From NCBI RefSeq assembly GCF_001435585.1, contig NZ_AZEC01000010.1:45037-109036 (forward strand): 64,000 nt of DNA, written 5' to 3'. This DNA comes from Schleiferilactobacillus perolens DSM 12744. GTDB lineage: Bacteria; Bacillota; Bacilli; Lactobacillales; Lactobacillaceae. This document shows, one piece after another, positions 47,845-56,912 of this stretch (positions within the stretch are counted from its first letter, which is position 1; every line of letters starts with the position of its first letter). Made by a program: the position numbers and the translations under genes. A model generated the notes under the pieces. It had not been told where the DNA came from. It saw only the letters and a program-made list of their open reading frames with translations, and ran no database searches.

Positions 47845-48396
47845 GTGAATACAGCATTATTATCCAAGGTGCTGAGTGCCCGCATTCAAGAGATTCGGAA
47901 AGATTCTCAATTACATGTCCTCACCCAATTGGATGAACCATCTGGCAATGAGCCCCGGGTCACCCATTATGTCGCCTATACGGATTTCAGCGCAGATCAG
48001 CAGCAGAAACAAACGGCGTCAATCTACGTATTTACACCATATAAGAATCTGGACAATCACAACCGAGCCATCATTGAATACCAGACCCAATTGATGTTCA
48101 ATTACAATCCTTGGCAAAAGACAATGCATATCATTGTACTAGAAACACTTGGTGCGGCGTCTAGTCTGGCTTTTTTTGATTACCAAAATCATGGATTGGC
48201 CACAGTCGCCTTAAAGGGCTTAATTGGGCTGGCCCGGCGTAATGGCTACACCCATATTGATGGGGTGGTATCGTCATTCGATGGGGTGGATGACTTGTTG
48301 CGGATCAGTGACCTATTCCAGAAAGTCGGATTTTCTGTGCAAACAAACCCGTCAAATCCCCATGTAGGCGAGTATTCTTATGCCCTAACGAAGTAA
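47845..48396 (+). CDS. Hypothetical protein, GNAT-like C-terminus
   Basis: 183 residues from GTG 47845, with AGGAAGG upstream; the frame opens at 47779 but those residues lack a site. FDYQNHGLATVALKGLIGLARRNGYTHIDGVVSS and LFQKVGFSVQ resemble the last half of an acetyltransferase fold with a weak G-x-A loop (NHGLAT). Substrate unknown. It lies 82 nt after a GNAT gene. Confidence 0.65.
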   Translation: MNTALLSKVLSARIQEIRKDSQLHVLTQLDEPSGNEPRVTHYVAYTDFSADQQQKQTASIYVFTPYKNLDNHNRAIIEYQTQLMFNYNPWQKTMHIIVLETLGAASSLAFFDYQNHGLATVALKGLIGLARRNGYTHIDGVVSSFDGVDDLLRISDLFQKVGFSVQTNPSNPHVGEYSYALTK

Positions 48397-48515
48397 TCTT
48401 CGATAAAAATTCACATTTTACAAGAATTATTATCAAAACATGATGCCAGTCCTCCCCTCCCGGTTGATATTATAGAGTCACAAGGAATTCAAATACTTCT
48501 TTGGGGGAGGGCAGA

Positions 48516-48986
48516 ATGTTGATGAGAAGACAAAGTTCGAATCAACGGCCTTACTGGAAGAAGATATTGTTCTTTGCTGCACTGTTTCTATTTCTTGTCG
48601 GCACCGTGATTGGCATATCACGTGCCTCCGCGTTGGCGGCAAGCGATGCTGATAGTGGAAGTGAGGTAAAAACAGCGCAACCAGTTGCCAGTTCAAGATC
48701 TGGGGTAACTGGGAAGAACCCGAAGACATCTGATGCTCAGGTTAAGATCATGAGTAATGACAATGGCAAGCCTGGTGAAGAGGGCGGCCAGTCAAATGAT
48801 AACCAAGGCAAAGGTGAAGCGGGCACGACTCAGCCCATGGTTAATGTTGGTAATTACAATGCCAAGTTTCCACAAACTAATGAAGTCCCTGATCCTTATC
48901 ACTTCCAAATCATTGGAGGAGTTGGATTAGTGGTCTTGGCAGCAATTGGATACACTGTTTCTATCAAGCGTCGCACTGAATCATAA
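48516..48986 (+). CDS. Small sortase-type surface protein of the WxL locus (FPQTN motif)
   Basis: 156 residues. Signal peptide (about 15-42), then a polar Gly/Ser/Asn-rich middle and a C-terminal sorting-like signal: KFPQTNE, hydrophobic span IIGGVGLVVLAAIGYTV and SIKRRTES. It matches the small LPXTG protein (CscD type) that accompanies WxL and DUF916 genes in csc loci, but the pentapeptide is FPQTN rather than LPxTG. GGGGGAGGG precedes ATG 48516; ATG 48522 is also possible. It is the first gene of the WxL locus. Confidence 0.8.
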   Translation: MLMRRQSSNQRPYWKKILFFAALFLFLVGTVIGISRASALAASDADSGSEVKTAQPVASSRSGVTGKNPKTSDAQVKIMSNDNGKPGEEGGQSNDNQGKGEAGTTQPMVNVGNYNAKFPQTNEVPDPYHFQIIGGVGLVVLAAIGYTVSIKRRTES

Positions 48987-49121
48987 TTTGAAACAATTGT
49001 TTGTCAAAATTGACAACACAGGCGTTTTAGAACAGTATGATGAAAGTGTGAAGTTGGTTCACAATATCTTATTTCAGGTTGCTTGAAGAGAGCAACGAAA
49101 ATATTTGGGAGGAATAATATC

Positions 49122-50282
49122 ATGAAGTTTACTAAGTCAAGTTTACTTAGTTCTTTAGCTGCTGCAGGTATGGTATTGGGTGCCGTTGCACCTGTAATTG
49201 CTAATGCGGCTACTGGTAACAGCGCTGTTGAAAGTGCAGCTGCTTATAAGAATAGCATGCTCACACAAGACAATGAAGGTAATGTATCAGTTACTTCAGC
49301 CAGTGCCAATTTGTTGCAAAACAAACGTAACCAAGATGGCGATAAGGTTACTGGATATGCACCTGGTTATGTCGCTGGTTCTGGTGCTAATGCTTCTTCT
49401 GGTACTGCAGTTGGTACATCTGATGCTGTAGTTAAGATTATTGAAGGGTACCTTACTTTGGATGCAGTTCCTGATTTCAACTTTGGTACTGTAGTGCCAG
49501 GTGCTAAGGCAGCACTGCAAAACTTTAGCGGTGCTATTTCTGATGATGGTAACGACCAGGGTGATTTACAGATCACTGATAGTCGTTCAACGTCTGCTGC
49601 AACTTATTCAGCAGCGCCATTTCCTGCTACTGATACTGATGTTACTAATGCAGTTTCTGGTAGTAATCTCAGTGCTGAACAAAAAGCTCAGATCACTGAT
49701 ACTGTTGCCAAAGCAATTGCTAATAAGACGTTAACCCTTACTGCTGACAAGACTGCGATTGCACCTAAGGCTAGTCAAGATCCTGATATTGCTGGCTTGA
49801 CAGATGATCAATTTGCTGCTGTTGTTGCCTTTGCTAAAGATACAGGTCGTGCGACTTTGTCTTCATCTTCTAAAGATGGCAAGGGGTATACTTTGAGCGT
49901 TGCATTAGGTGACTTCAAACAATTGAATGCCGCTGGTAATGCTCGTACCAGTGTAGATGCTGGTAGTGGGTTCTCATTGATTCTGCCTGATTTGACAAAG
50001 GTAACTGGTGTCGTTGATAAGGATGCTGCTAATAGCTTTTCATTCACTGGTACTACTGGTACTGCTGCTGATAATAATGGTGGTGTAACTGCTTCTGATA
50101 CCGGTTCTGCAATGCAAATTGCACAAGCCACTAGCGGTGCATCATTTGGTACTGCGGCTGTTCACTTTGCCAAAGCTGGTGCCAAGGAAGGCGTTGGCTT
50201 GAAGGTCGGCGCCAATGTATCACAAGGTGCTTGGGACGCTCCTGTTTATTGGATCTTAAACGCAGCAGCTCCTCAGGCTTAA
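49122..50282 (+). CDS. WxL-domain surface protein 1 (probable major one)
   Basis: 386 residues from ATG 49122 (MKFTKSSLLSSLAAAGM) after GGGAGGAATAATATC. Signal peptide to about residue 28. WxL fold features: FNFGTVVPG, GDLQITDSRS and the C-terminal PVYWILNAA with W-I-L. The internal W-x-L site is GYTLSVALGDF, with Tyr for Trp. WxL domains bind peptidoglycan non-covalently. Codon use is more biased than its neighbours (GCT, GGT, ACT), suggesting high expression. A strong terminator follows, so this gene can be transcribed separately. Confidence 0.88.
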   Translation: MKFTKSSLLSSLAAAGMVLGAVAPVIANAATGNSAVESAAAYKNSMLTQDNEGNVSVTSASANLLQNKRNQDGDKVTGYAPGYVAGSGANASSGTAVGTSDAVVKIIEGYLTLDAVPDFNFGTVVPGAKAALQNFSGAISDDGNDQGDLQITDSRSTSAATYSAAPFPATDTDVTNAVSGSNLSAEQKAQITDTVAKAIANKTLTLTADKTAIAPKASQDPDIAGLTDDQFAAVVAFAKDTGRATLSSSSKDGKGYTLSVALGDFKQLNAAGNARTSVDAGSGFSLILPDLTKVTGVVDKDAANSFSFTGTTGTAADNNGGVTASDTGSAMQIAQATSGASFGTAAVHFAKAGAKEGVGLKVGANVSQGAWDAPVYWILNAAAPQA

Positions 50283-50301
50283 TAACAAGTCAATTAAACT
50301 T

Positions 50302-50338
50302 ACAGGTATCGCATATGTTTTGCGGTACCTGTTTTTTT
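50302..50338 (+). terminator. Terminator after WxL gene 1
   Basis: 12-bp arms 50302-50313 and 50321-50332 followed by T7. Confidence 0.85.
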
Positions 50339-50473
50339 GTGGGAATATTCTACTAACTATTTGTATATACTTAATTCTGAATAAAAATTACACAATTTGC
50401 TTACAAAAGCATTCCTATATTCGGTTTTTTACGGTATGATTTAATTAGACGAAAAAGTAGGGAGTGGCCTTTT

Positions 50474-51556
50474 TTGAAATTCTTAAAGAAATTAAGTCAA
50501 TTAGTTATCCCAGCTGTCTTGGCTCTTATCACTTGCTGCGTGTTGTTATTGTTCATGGGGCAACAAGCACATGCGGTTGGGGCGGGATTTAGCATTTCTC
50601 CTGTTTATCCCGATAATCAGGTTGGCGGTGATAATGGTGCTTTTAACATCATTGCTAAACCAGGCACACGTCAGGAACTTGGGCTTAAACTGGTAAACAA
50701 GGAAAATAAGGATCGTATTATTCAAGTAAAGCTGAACACGTCCTTCACCGACAGTGATGGCAGTATTCAATATACACAACCCAAATCACAAATCGCCAAG
50801 GATAACACAATCAAGTATTACGTTAGCGATTTTGTTCCTAAGCCACAAGTGCAAAATGTTAAGATTAATGCACAATCCACTGGTTATGTCATGTTCAATT
50901 TAGACATTCCTAGTTCTGGCTGGCAGGGATATCTGCTTGGTGGTTTTATTGCGATTCCGATGAATGAGGATACTACCACCACTGAGCAAAAGGGGACATT
51001 ATTGCATCAGCGCTTTGGATTAACTGTCCCTCTGGCAATGCGTACAGATGCTAATTATAGTTCCACTATTAAATTACGGCTTAATACCATTCGTCCCAAA
51101 ATGCTGCCGATGAACACGCTTGGTATTGCTGTGAATGTTCAGAATACGCGGCCAACATATACGCAGAATGATTTGAATATTAATGCCACGGTTACCCGCA
51201 AGGGGTCCAAGAAGGTTCTTCACTCTGCCAAAGTCACCAAGACATCATTTGCGCCCAATTCGAATTACGATTTTGGTATTAGCTGGCAGGGCAAGCCGTT
51301 AGAGCCTGGCAAATATCATCTATCATGGAAGTCTAACATTGGTGGTGTTCAAAACTGGAACTTTGAACGTGATTTTACAATCAGTAATGCCGATGCACAG
51401 CGATTGAATAATCAAGCCGGTTTCAAACCCAATTATCTTTGGCTCTGGATCATTTTAGCGATTCTGTTGATCGTGTTGATCATTGTAATTGCATACTACT
51501 ATGGACGAAAGAAGAACAAGCAAAACAACAATCCAACACGTTCTACTCGGTCTTAA
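50474..51556 (+). CDS. DUF916/DUF3324 WxL-interacting protein 1
   Basis: 360 residues from TTG 50474 (GGGAGTGG upstream). Signal peptide to about residue 35, DUF916 domain (FSISPVYPDNQVGGDNGAFNIIAKPGTRQELGLKLVN), DUF3324 domain (about 170-310, LAPNS-type FAPNSNYDFGISWQG and GGVQNWNFERDFTIS), a membrane span (about 323-343) and a basic tail. These proteins anchor in the membrane and bind WxL proteins and peptidoglycan. It is the partner of WxL protein 1. Confidence 0.93.
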   Translation: MKFLKKLSQLVIPAVLALITCCVLLLFMGQQAHAVGAGFSISPVYPDNQVGGDNGAFNIIAKPGTRQELGLKLVNKENKDRIIQVKLNTSFTDSDGSIQYTQPKSQIAKDNTIKYYVSDFVPKPQVQNVKINAQSTGYVMFNLDIPSSGWQGYLLGGFIAIPMNEDTTTTEQKGTLLHQRFGLTVPLAMRTDANYSSTIKLRLNTIRPKMLPMNTLGIAVNVQNTRPTYTQNDLNINATVTRKGSKKVLHSAKVTKTSFAPNSNYDFGISWQGKPLEPGKYHLSWKSNIGGVQNWNFERDFTISNADAQRLNNQAGFKPNYLWLWIILAILLIVLIIVIAYYYGRKKNKQNNNPTRSTRS

Positions 51557-51572
51557 TTTCTTAGTCACTACG

Positions 51573-51605
51573 AGGGCTCTTTGCGATAATGCAGAGAGCT
51601 TTTTA
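51573..51605 (+). terminator. Terminator between DUF916 genes 1 and 2
   Basis: Arms 51573-51584 and 51591-51600 with bulge, then T5. Confidence 0.7.
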
Positions 51606-51668
51606 TTTGTTGCAACAAGGGTGCTGTCTGGTATCATTAAGTGGAAGACGACAAAGGGGTGCAAGTTG

Positions 51669-52751
51669 ATGTTGATACGAAAAAAGAGTGTGTTGAGTAG
51701 CGTTTTAATTGCTTTAATTGTGGTGATTTGTGCGCTTTTAGGGCCGACTCCTTTTCGTCAAAACGTTTCTGCAGATATTTCTAGTGTGTCTGTTACCCCG
51801 ATGATTGAAGGATCAGATGTTACGGATCGGTTTCAATTAATCGTCAAACCGGGACAAACACGAAAAATCACAGTTTCATTCACTAACTTCGGCTCTTCAC
51901 CAATTACGCTAGCGGTTGTCCCTAGAAACGCTGCGACATCAGGTGAAGGTAAAATTGTTTATAGCCGGGATGTCAGTGCTGGTGATAGTAAATTACGGTA
52001 TGCTTTCAAAGATATCACTAAACGTAAATATGTGAAGATGGATCCACAACAGACCAAAGATGTCACGTTTACGCTAAAGATTCCTCAAGAGAAGTTTATC
52101 GGCTTGCTGATGGGTGGACTTTATATCTATGATCAGCAGCAGGGGGAAGCTGCGGGTACTGTGGCTGTTCCTGTTTGGTTAACAGAAACCAATCGCGCAG
52201 TGGGTGGCAGCTTGGTGCTGACGGGAATTGAAACTGATGCAATTAACCAGCAACCCTATGTTTTTGTGAATTTGGCCAATACGCAACCAGGAATTATGAA
52301 AAACGTTGTGGTTTACATGAAAATTCAGCGCAAGGGGATTCTAGAATGGATGAATTTGGGACTGAAGCCGATGACGGCAGATTTGAACTACGATAATGTT
52401 GCGCCCAATTCAATAATGCCAGTTGGTTTCAATCAGAAACAGACGCCTATTAAGGCTGGAAAGTACGTCGTTGATGGGACCGCTAAGACTGGTAAGACCA
52501 AATGGAAATTTGGCGGCACCTTTAATATTTCCAAAGCACAGGCAGACAAAGTGAATAAAGCGTCCAAAAACCTAATTTATGATTACACATGGGCGTATTT
52601 GTTGGGCATCCTTGCTCTCTTTATTTTGATTATTATTGTCGTGTTGTTCATTCACCGTTCTCTCCGGTACAAACCGCGCCACTTAGCAACTCGTACAGCG
52701 ACACGACAAAGAAGACAGAAGCAGGCACCGAACAGAAAAAAGGGCCGCTGA
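51669..52751 (+). CDS. DUF916/DUF3324 WxL-interacting protein 2
   Basis: 360 residues from ATG 51669 (MLIRKKSVLS; AAAGGGG upstream). The longer frame from 51489 overlaps the previous gene and is spurious. Signal peptide (to about residue 36), DUF916 (SVTPMIEGSDVTDRFQLIVKPGQTRKITVSFTN), DUF3324 (VAPNSIMPVGF, KWKFGGTFNIS), a membrane span (about 310-332) and an Arg/Lys-rich tail. It lies 1 nt from the next DUF916 gene. It lacks an adjacent WxL gene of its own. Confidence 0.92.
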   Translation: MLIRKKSVLSSVLIALIVVICALLGPTPFRQNVSADISSVSVTPMIEGSDVTDRFQLIVKPGQTRKITVSFTNFGSSPITLAVVPRNAATSGEGKIVYSRDVSAGDSKLRYAFKDITKRKYVKMDPQQTKDVTFTLKIPQEKFIGLLMGGLYIYDQQQGEAAGTVAVPVWLTETNRAVGGSLVLTGIETDAINQQPYVFVNLANTQPGIMKNVVVYMKIQRKGILEWMNLGLKPMTADLNYDNVAPNSIMPVGFNQKQTPIKAGKYVVDGTAKTGKTKWKFGGTFNISKAQADKVNKASKNLIYDYTWAYLLGILALFILIIIVVLFIHRSLRYKPRHLATRTATRQRRQKQAPNRKKGR

Positions 52752-52752
52752 T

Positions 52753-53835
52753 ATGAAAAAGCGAAAACTAATTGGATGGCTCCTATTGGTTGGAGCACTG
52801 TGCTTTGTGTTTGGTGGTACAAAAGCCTTTGCGGCAGAGAGTAACACATCGGCTGCAAAGGCTGATAAGGCGTACGCCATCCGTGCATTACTACCCAACA
52901 ATCAAATTGATCCACAAGTGAATTACTGGGTATTACAGTTGAATCCTGATCAGAGACAACAATTGGACACGCAGATAGTGAATACTGGACGCAAGCCCAT
53001 TACGGTCAACGTTCAAGCAAACGATGGTATCACGGCCGATAATGCCAAAATCGTCTATGATCAAAAAAGTGCGCAGTTATATCCTCGAACGACGATTGGT
53101 TTTTCTTCACTAGTGGTTGGTAAAAGGGCACAAGATGTCACAGTTGAGCCTGGACATGAGAAGACGGTAACGTTTACGATCAAAGCGCCTCCTGAGGCGT
53201 ACCAGGGAATTATTCTCGGTGGTATTCGAACCGTTGCCAAGGTGAGCGATGCGGCTAAGGGAAACATTACTCTTCATCAACAAGTCGAATATAATCTGAG
53301 TGTGGTGTTACAAGGACAGGATGCGAATGTGACGCCAAAATTGTCTTTTGGGTCGCAAGTGACCCCGGGTGTCCTTGCTAATAAGATGGTCCTACGTGTC
53401 CCAACCATCAATGCGTATCAAATCAACATTAGCGGCATCCAAACGGATGTCAAAGTGATTAATCGCGGGACAAAGAAATCTGTTGTCAAAAACACTCAGT
53501 ACGGGCAGAGTATTGCTCCTAATTCGCGTTTCGACTGGACATTTCCCGTTAAGAAATTAACAGCAGGCGATTATCAGCTTCAATTAACCGTGTTTGGTCG
53601 TAATTTGAAAAAGCAAGAAATCACCCGTAATTTCTCCATTTCAAATACATTGGTCCGTCGCGTAGCAGCCTATGATCAAAAGCCGGCACAACTCAACATG
53701 GGCGCAATTATTATGCTAGTTGTACTGACTATCGTACTATTGGTGACTGCGTGGGTGCTAATTTACTTCTATGCTGTGGATAAGGGCAGGAACAAACGTC
53801 TGTCTTGGGAGAAAAAGCGAAAACAACACAAATAG
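52753..53835 (+). CDS. DUF916/DUF3324 WxL-interacting protein 3
   Basis: 360 residues. Signal peptide to about residue 28; DUF916 (YAIRALLPNNQIDPQVNYWVLQLNPDQRQQLDTQIVN); DUF3324 (IAPNSRFDWTFPV, ITRNFSISN); a membrane span (about 318-342); basic tail. It starts 1 nt after the previous gene and precedes WxL gene 2 by about 75 nt. Confidence 0.93.
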   Translation: MKKRKLIGWLLLVGALCFVFGGTKAFAAESNTSAAKADKAYAIRALLPNNQIDPQVNYWVLQLNPDQRQQLDTQIVNTGRKPITVNVQANDGITADNAKIVYDQKSAQLYPRTTIGFSSLVVGKRAQDVTVEPGHEKTVTFTIKAPPEAYQGIILGGIRTVAKVSDAAKGNITLHQQVEYNLSVVLQGQDANVTPKLSFGSQVTPGVLANKMVLRVPTINAYQINISGIQTDVKVINRGTKKSVVKNTQYGQSIAPNSRFDWTFPVKKLTAGDYQLQLTVFGRNLKKQEITRNFSISNTLVRRVAAYDQKPAQLNMGAIIMLVVLTIVLLVTAWVLIYFYAVDKGRNKRLSWEKKRKQHK

Positions 53836-53910
53836 AGAAAACTATTTGTGGTTTTTGGATACGCAAGCGGTTGAATTTCGGATAAGATGAGGGTAAGGAA
53901 GTGATTCGGA

Positions 53911-54798
53911 ATGAAGAAAAATCGTTGGGGATTCCTCAATATTTGTGTTGCTGCGATCATTGCAGCTGGGGGAGCGGTTTTGGCAACAAATTCTACACAA
54001 GCGGATACTGATACGGGCAGTGGTACGGCGACTGTGACATTCACTGGTGGCAGTCAGATCATGCAGGTGCCTAACTTCGATTTTGGGAAAGACAATCAAC
54101 CCAATGGAGTTGGCCTCTTTAGTTTAATCGGTACAGCTGGTTCCGGAGTGGGATCCGATCCAACTTTCAACAATACTGTTCGTGCGTTAACAGTTCGTGT
54201 GCCCAACCAATCTGCTGCGTCCACTGCTGAAGATGGGTGGTCAGTGAGCGCTCAACACCAACCAGATCAGTCGGCTAACGCGGCAGATACGACGGCAGCC
54301 AACGCTTCTATTGTTTTCAACAGTCCTACCGTTACAGGTACGACCCAAACGGGAGGGGTAACAGTTCTCATTGGTGACGACAATGGTGTGTTTGCGGATA
54401 CAAAGTGGGCAAGCACGCATCAGGAAACTTGGGTGATTAACACATTGCCAGCTGGTGACCAGCATTACATGGACGGATCGGCGGTAACGAAACCTTCCAT
54501 TTCTGAAATTAAGTATTCTGGCTTTATTCCGATTGGGTGGCAACCGACGGGGACATACACAGGGATAACTGTGTTCGGTCGTACCACTAATAAGATTGAT
54601 CCGAGTTTAGTCACCGATGACACACACACAAATCCATATTATCGGTTGAACTTTCCATTTAAAAACTCCGCTCAAATTTATGTACCTTTGAAGTCACAAA
54701 TAGCTAACTTCAACAAAGTGTTGACTGGTAATCTTGTGTGGACTTTGAGTAAGGGCGCACCAGCATATGGTTGGCCAGATGGCACTTCAGGATCGTAA
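53911..54798 (+). CDS. WxL-domain surface protein 2
   Basis: 295 residues. Signal peptide to about residue 31 (STQA/DT). WxL features: VPNFDFGKD, RALTVRVPNQ (in place of the usual VxDxR), GWSVSAQ (W-S-V) as the first motif and LVWTLSKGAPA (W-T-L) as the second. It binds the wall without covalent linkage. GAAGTG lies before the ATG. Confidence 0.92.
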   Translation: MKKNRWGFLNICVAAIIAAGGAVLATNSTQADTDTGSGTATVTFTGGSQIMQVPNFDFGKDNQPNGVGLFSLIGTAGSGVGSDPTFNNTVRALTVRVPNQSAASTAEDGWSVSAQHQPDQSANAADTTAANASIVFNSPTVTGTTQTGGVTVLIGDDNGVFADTKWASTHQETWVINTLPAGDQHYMDGSAVTKPSISEIKYSGFIPIGWQPTGTYTGITVFGRTTNKIDPSLVTDDTHTNPYYRLNFPFKNSAQIYVPLKSQIANFNKVLTGNLVWTLSKGAPAYGWPDGTSGS

Positions 54799-54826
54799 TT
54801 AATTGGACAGATTGGTGGGAAAGCAT

Positions 54827-55867
54827 GTGCGTCGATGGCAAGTGGTAGCCAGTTTATTATTGACAACAGTCATTTTGTTCTTCACTAATGGTGTATCGAC
54901 TGTTCAGGCTGATACACCTTCTTTTGACGTGCAGGCAGTTCTACCGAAAAACCAAGTGACAAAGGGAATTGAATTCTTCGATATCCGTGTGGCACCTAAT
55001 CAAAAGCAGGAACTGCAAGTCAATCTGGCCAATTTAAGTAAGCAGGATAACGTCGTTCATATCAGTGCAACTGCGCCGATTACTGATCTTACTGGAGCTG
55101 TCAGTTATACGCAACCAGGGGTAAAGCCAGATCCATCTGCTCGGTATTCGATTGGTGAACTGTTTGAAGGCCCATCGTCAATTAATTTGGCTCCTCGGGA
55201 GACAACGACAATCTCTCTAAGGCTGAAAACACCAGTTAAACCCTTTGACGGATTAATTATCGGCTCGTTTATCTTCAGTTCAAGCAGTAAGCCCAGCGTA
55301 CAAGACGACACAAAATCACACAAGATAAAAAACGATATTCGAGTCGCCATTCCGGTGGGTTTACGCAGCACAAAACCATCTTCCAAAACTGTGGTCCCCA
55401 ACTTGGATTTGGGCGATCCTAGGATAGTCACTAGTCCATTCGGTGGTGGTGCGATCCAGACACGGGTTAGAAATATTGAGCCTGCATTCAGTGGCAAAGT
55501 CACCGGTACCATTGATGTGCACGACAGAGATGATTCCACCAATAGCTTCCGACGGAAACAGTCCACTTTTGGTATCGCCCCAAATTCGTATTTTGAGATG
55601 TTTACATCTTGGGGCAGCGGTACAGTTCAACCAGGACACTACATCCTGAATTACCGGTTTAGTGCAGGTGAGAGGAACTGGGAGTTTACGCGTCAGCTCA
55701 TTGTTTCGTCTGAACAGGCTTCTCGCGTAAATCAAACTCAGCCTGCTGCTCAGAACAATCAGAGCTGGTGGATTATCGGTTTTATTTTGACAACGCTACT
55801 GTTTATTTCCATCAGTGTATTGGTTTGGTATCGCGGCAAACGCAGGGGACAGAAAATGGCTCGCTAG
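54827..55867 (+). CDS. DUF916/DUF3324 WxL-interacting protein 4
   Basis: 346 residues from GTG 54827 (GGTGGGA 7 nt upstream); TTG 54803 would add eight residues. Signal peptide to about residue 28, DUF916 (FDVQAVLPKNQVTKGIEFFDIRVAPNQKQELQVNLAN), DUF3324 (IAPNSYFEMFTSWG, NWEFTRQLIVS), a membrane span (about 315-333) and a basic tail. It follows WxL gene 2 by 28 nt and is probably its partner. Confidence 0.92.
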   Translation: MRRWQVVASLLLTTVILFFTNGVSTVQADTPSFDVQAVLPKNQVTKGIEFFDIRVAPNQKQELQVNLANLSKQDNVVHISATAPITDLTGAVSYTQPGVKPDPSARYSIGELFEGPSSINLAPRETTTISLRLKTPVKPFDGLIIGSFIFSSSSKPSVQDDTKSHKIKNDIRVAIPVGLRSTKPSSKTVVPNLDLGDPRIVTSPFGGGAIQTRVRNIEPAFSGKVTGTIDVHDRDDSTNSFRRKQSTFGIAPNSYFEMFTSWGSGTVQPGHYILNYRFSAGERNWEFTRQLIVSSEQASRVNQTQPAAQNNQSWWIIGFILTTLLFISISVLVWYRGKRRGQKMAR

Positions 55868-55984
55868 TTAGGAACTCAGAGTCATTTCTTAGTAAGTTTT
55901 CTTGTAAAAGATGCGCTATGTGGGTCAAATAATCCGGTAAAATGAAAGTGTAGTAGTAGATGAGCCTCTGGGAGGATAACGATC

Positions 55985-56878
55985 ATGAGAATCAGTAGAT
56001 TTTTAGGGAGAGTTTCGATGGCAGTGCTTGCGCTATCGGCGATGCCGTTGAACAGTGTTTTTGCTGCAGATTCCCCTGCATTGCCGGCAGGCACACCAAA
56101 CTCGTATAATGCCACAGATAATACTGATAAAGTAAAGGACAATTCTGGCATATCGGATTTTGGTGTTGGCTTCAAACCAGGTGTTCTGACGTTGGATCAG
56201 GTACCAAACTTTGATTTCGGTATTCATAGTCTCGGCGAAGCTGGGACGATTGATTTGCCACCAGCAGTTGGTGTTAAAACGGCGACTGGTTTTAAAGCAT
56301 TTCCGATGCTCGGTGATGCGTCTACTTCGGCCAATGCTTCTGGTTCACGAAGCTTAATTGTCACTGATCAGACGGGTAGTACGAGTGGTTGGAACGTGAG
56401 TGTCAAAGTATCCGAGGCGTTAACTCGGACTTTCAATGTGGCCGCTGACGGCACAGCCACGAGTGCCAGTGGAGCAGAAGTGGTGCCCTTGACTTCAGCA
56501 CTGTTGGCATTTAATGTGGTCGGTTCAAGTGATAATAAAAATTCCAATTCTGGCAGTGCCTATATGGGTACATATGCAAATGGTGCCTTCACCCCATATG
56601 CTGGCGATGAAGCTTACAGTCCTAACTTAATTGTTGGTGAGGGTGTGATTGCCAATCCTGGCATTCAAACTGCTGTCACGTTGGATGCCGGTGTTGCTGG
56701 TGATGCGCAGACGCTGCTCAAAGTCCCGGGGAAGACTCAAACGGTTTCGCCAGGTTCTTATCAGCTTGATTTTACAAAAGCCAATTCGGCACTATTGTAT
56801 GTTGCTCCGAGTAAACAACAACAAGGGATTTTTAAGGGCGAGTTAACTTGGACCTTGCAACAAAATCCTGTAAATTAG
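55985..56878 (+). CDS. WxL-domain surface protein 3
   Basis: 297 residues. Signal peptide to about residue 28 (VFA/AD). It has VPNFDFGIHSLG, RSLIVTDQTGSTSGWNVSV (V-T-D-x-T and W-N-V) and the C-terminal LTWTLQQNP (W-T-L). GGGAGGATAACGATC precedes the ATG. It is close in plan to WxL protein 4, which shares the GFxPGxLTLxQVPxFDFGIHxLG block. Confidence 0.93.
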   Translation: MRISRFLGRVSMAVLALSAMPLNSVFAADSPALPAGTPNSYNATDNTDKVKDNSGISDFGVGFKPGVLTLDQVPNFDFGIHSLGEAGTIDLPPAVGVKTATGFKAFPMLGDASTSANASGSRSLIVTDQTGSTSGWNVSVKVSEALTRTFNVAADGTATSASGAEVVPLTSALLAFNVVGSSDNKNSNSGSAYMGTYANGAFTPYAGDEAYSPNLIVGEGVIANPGIQTAVTLDAGVAGDAQTLLKVPGKTQTVSPGSYQLDFTKANSALLYVAPSKQQQGIFKGELTWTLQQNPVN

Positions 56879-56912
56879 TTGTTTACTTTGAATGGACATG
56901 GAGTGGTTTTGG

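Noticed and set aside
49010..49041. TTGACA...TATGAT promoter of WxL gene 1
   Set aside because: The spacer is 20 nt, too long to claim, although both boxes look good singly.
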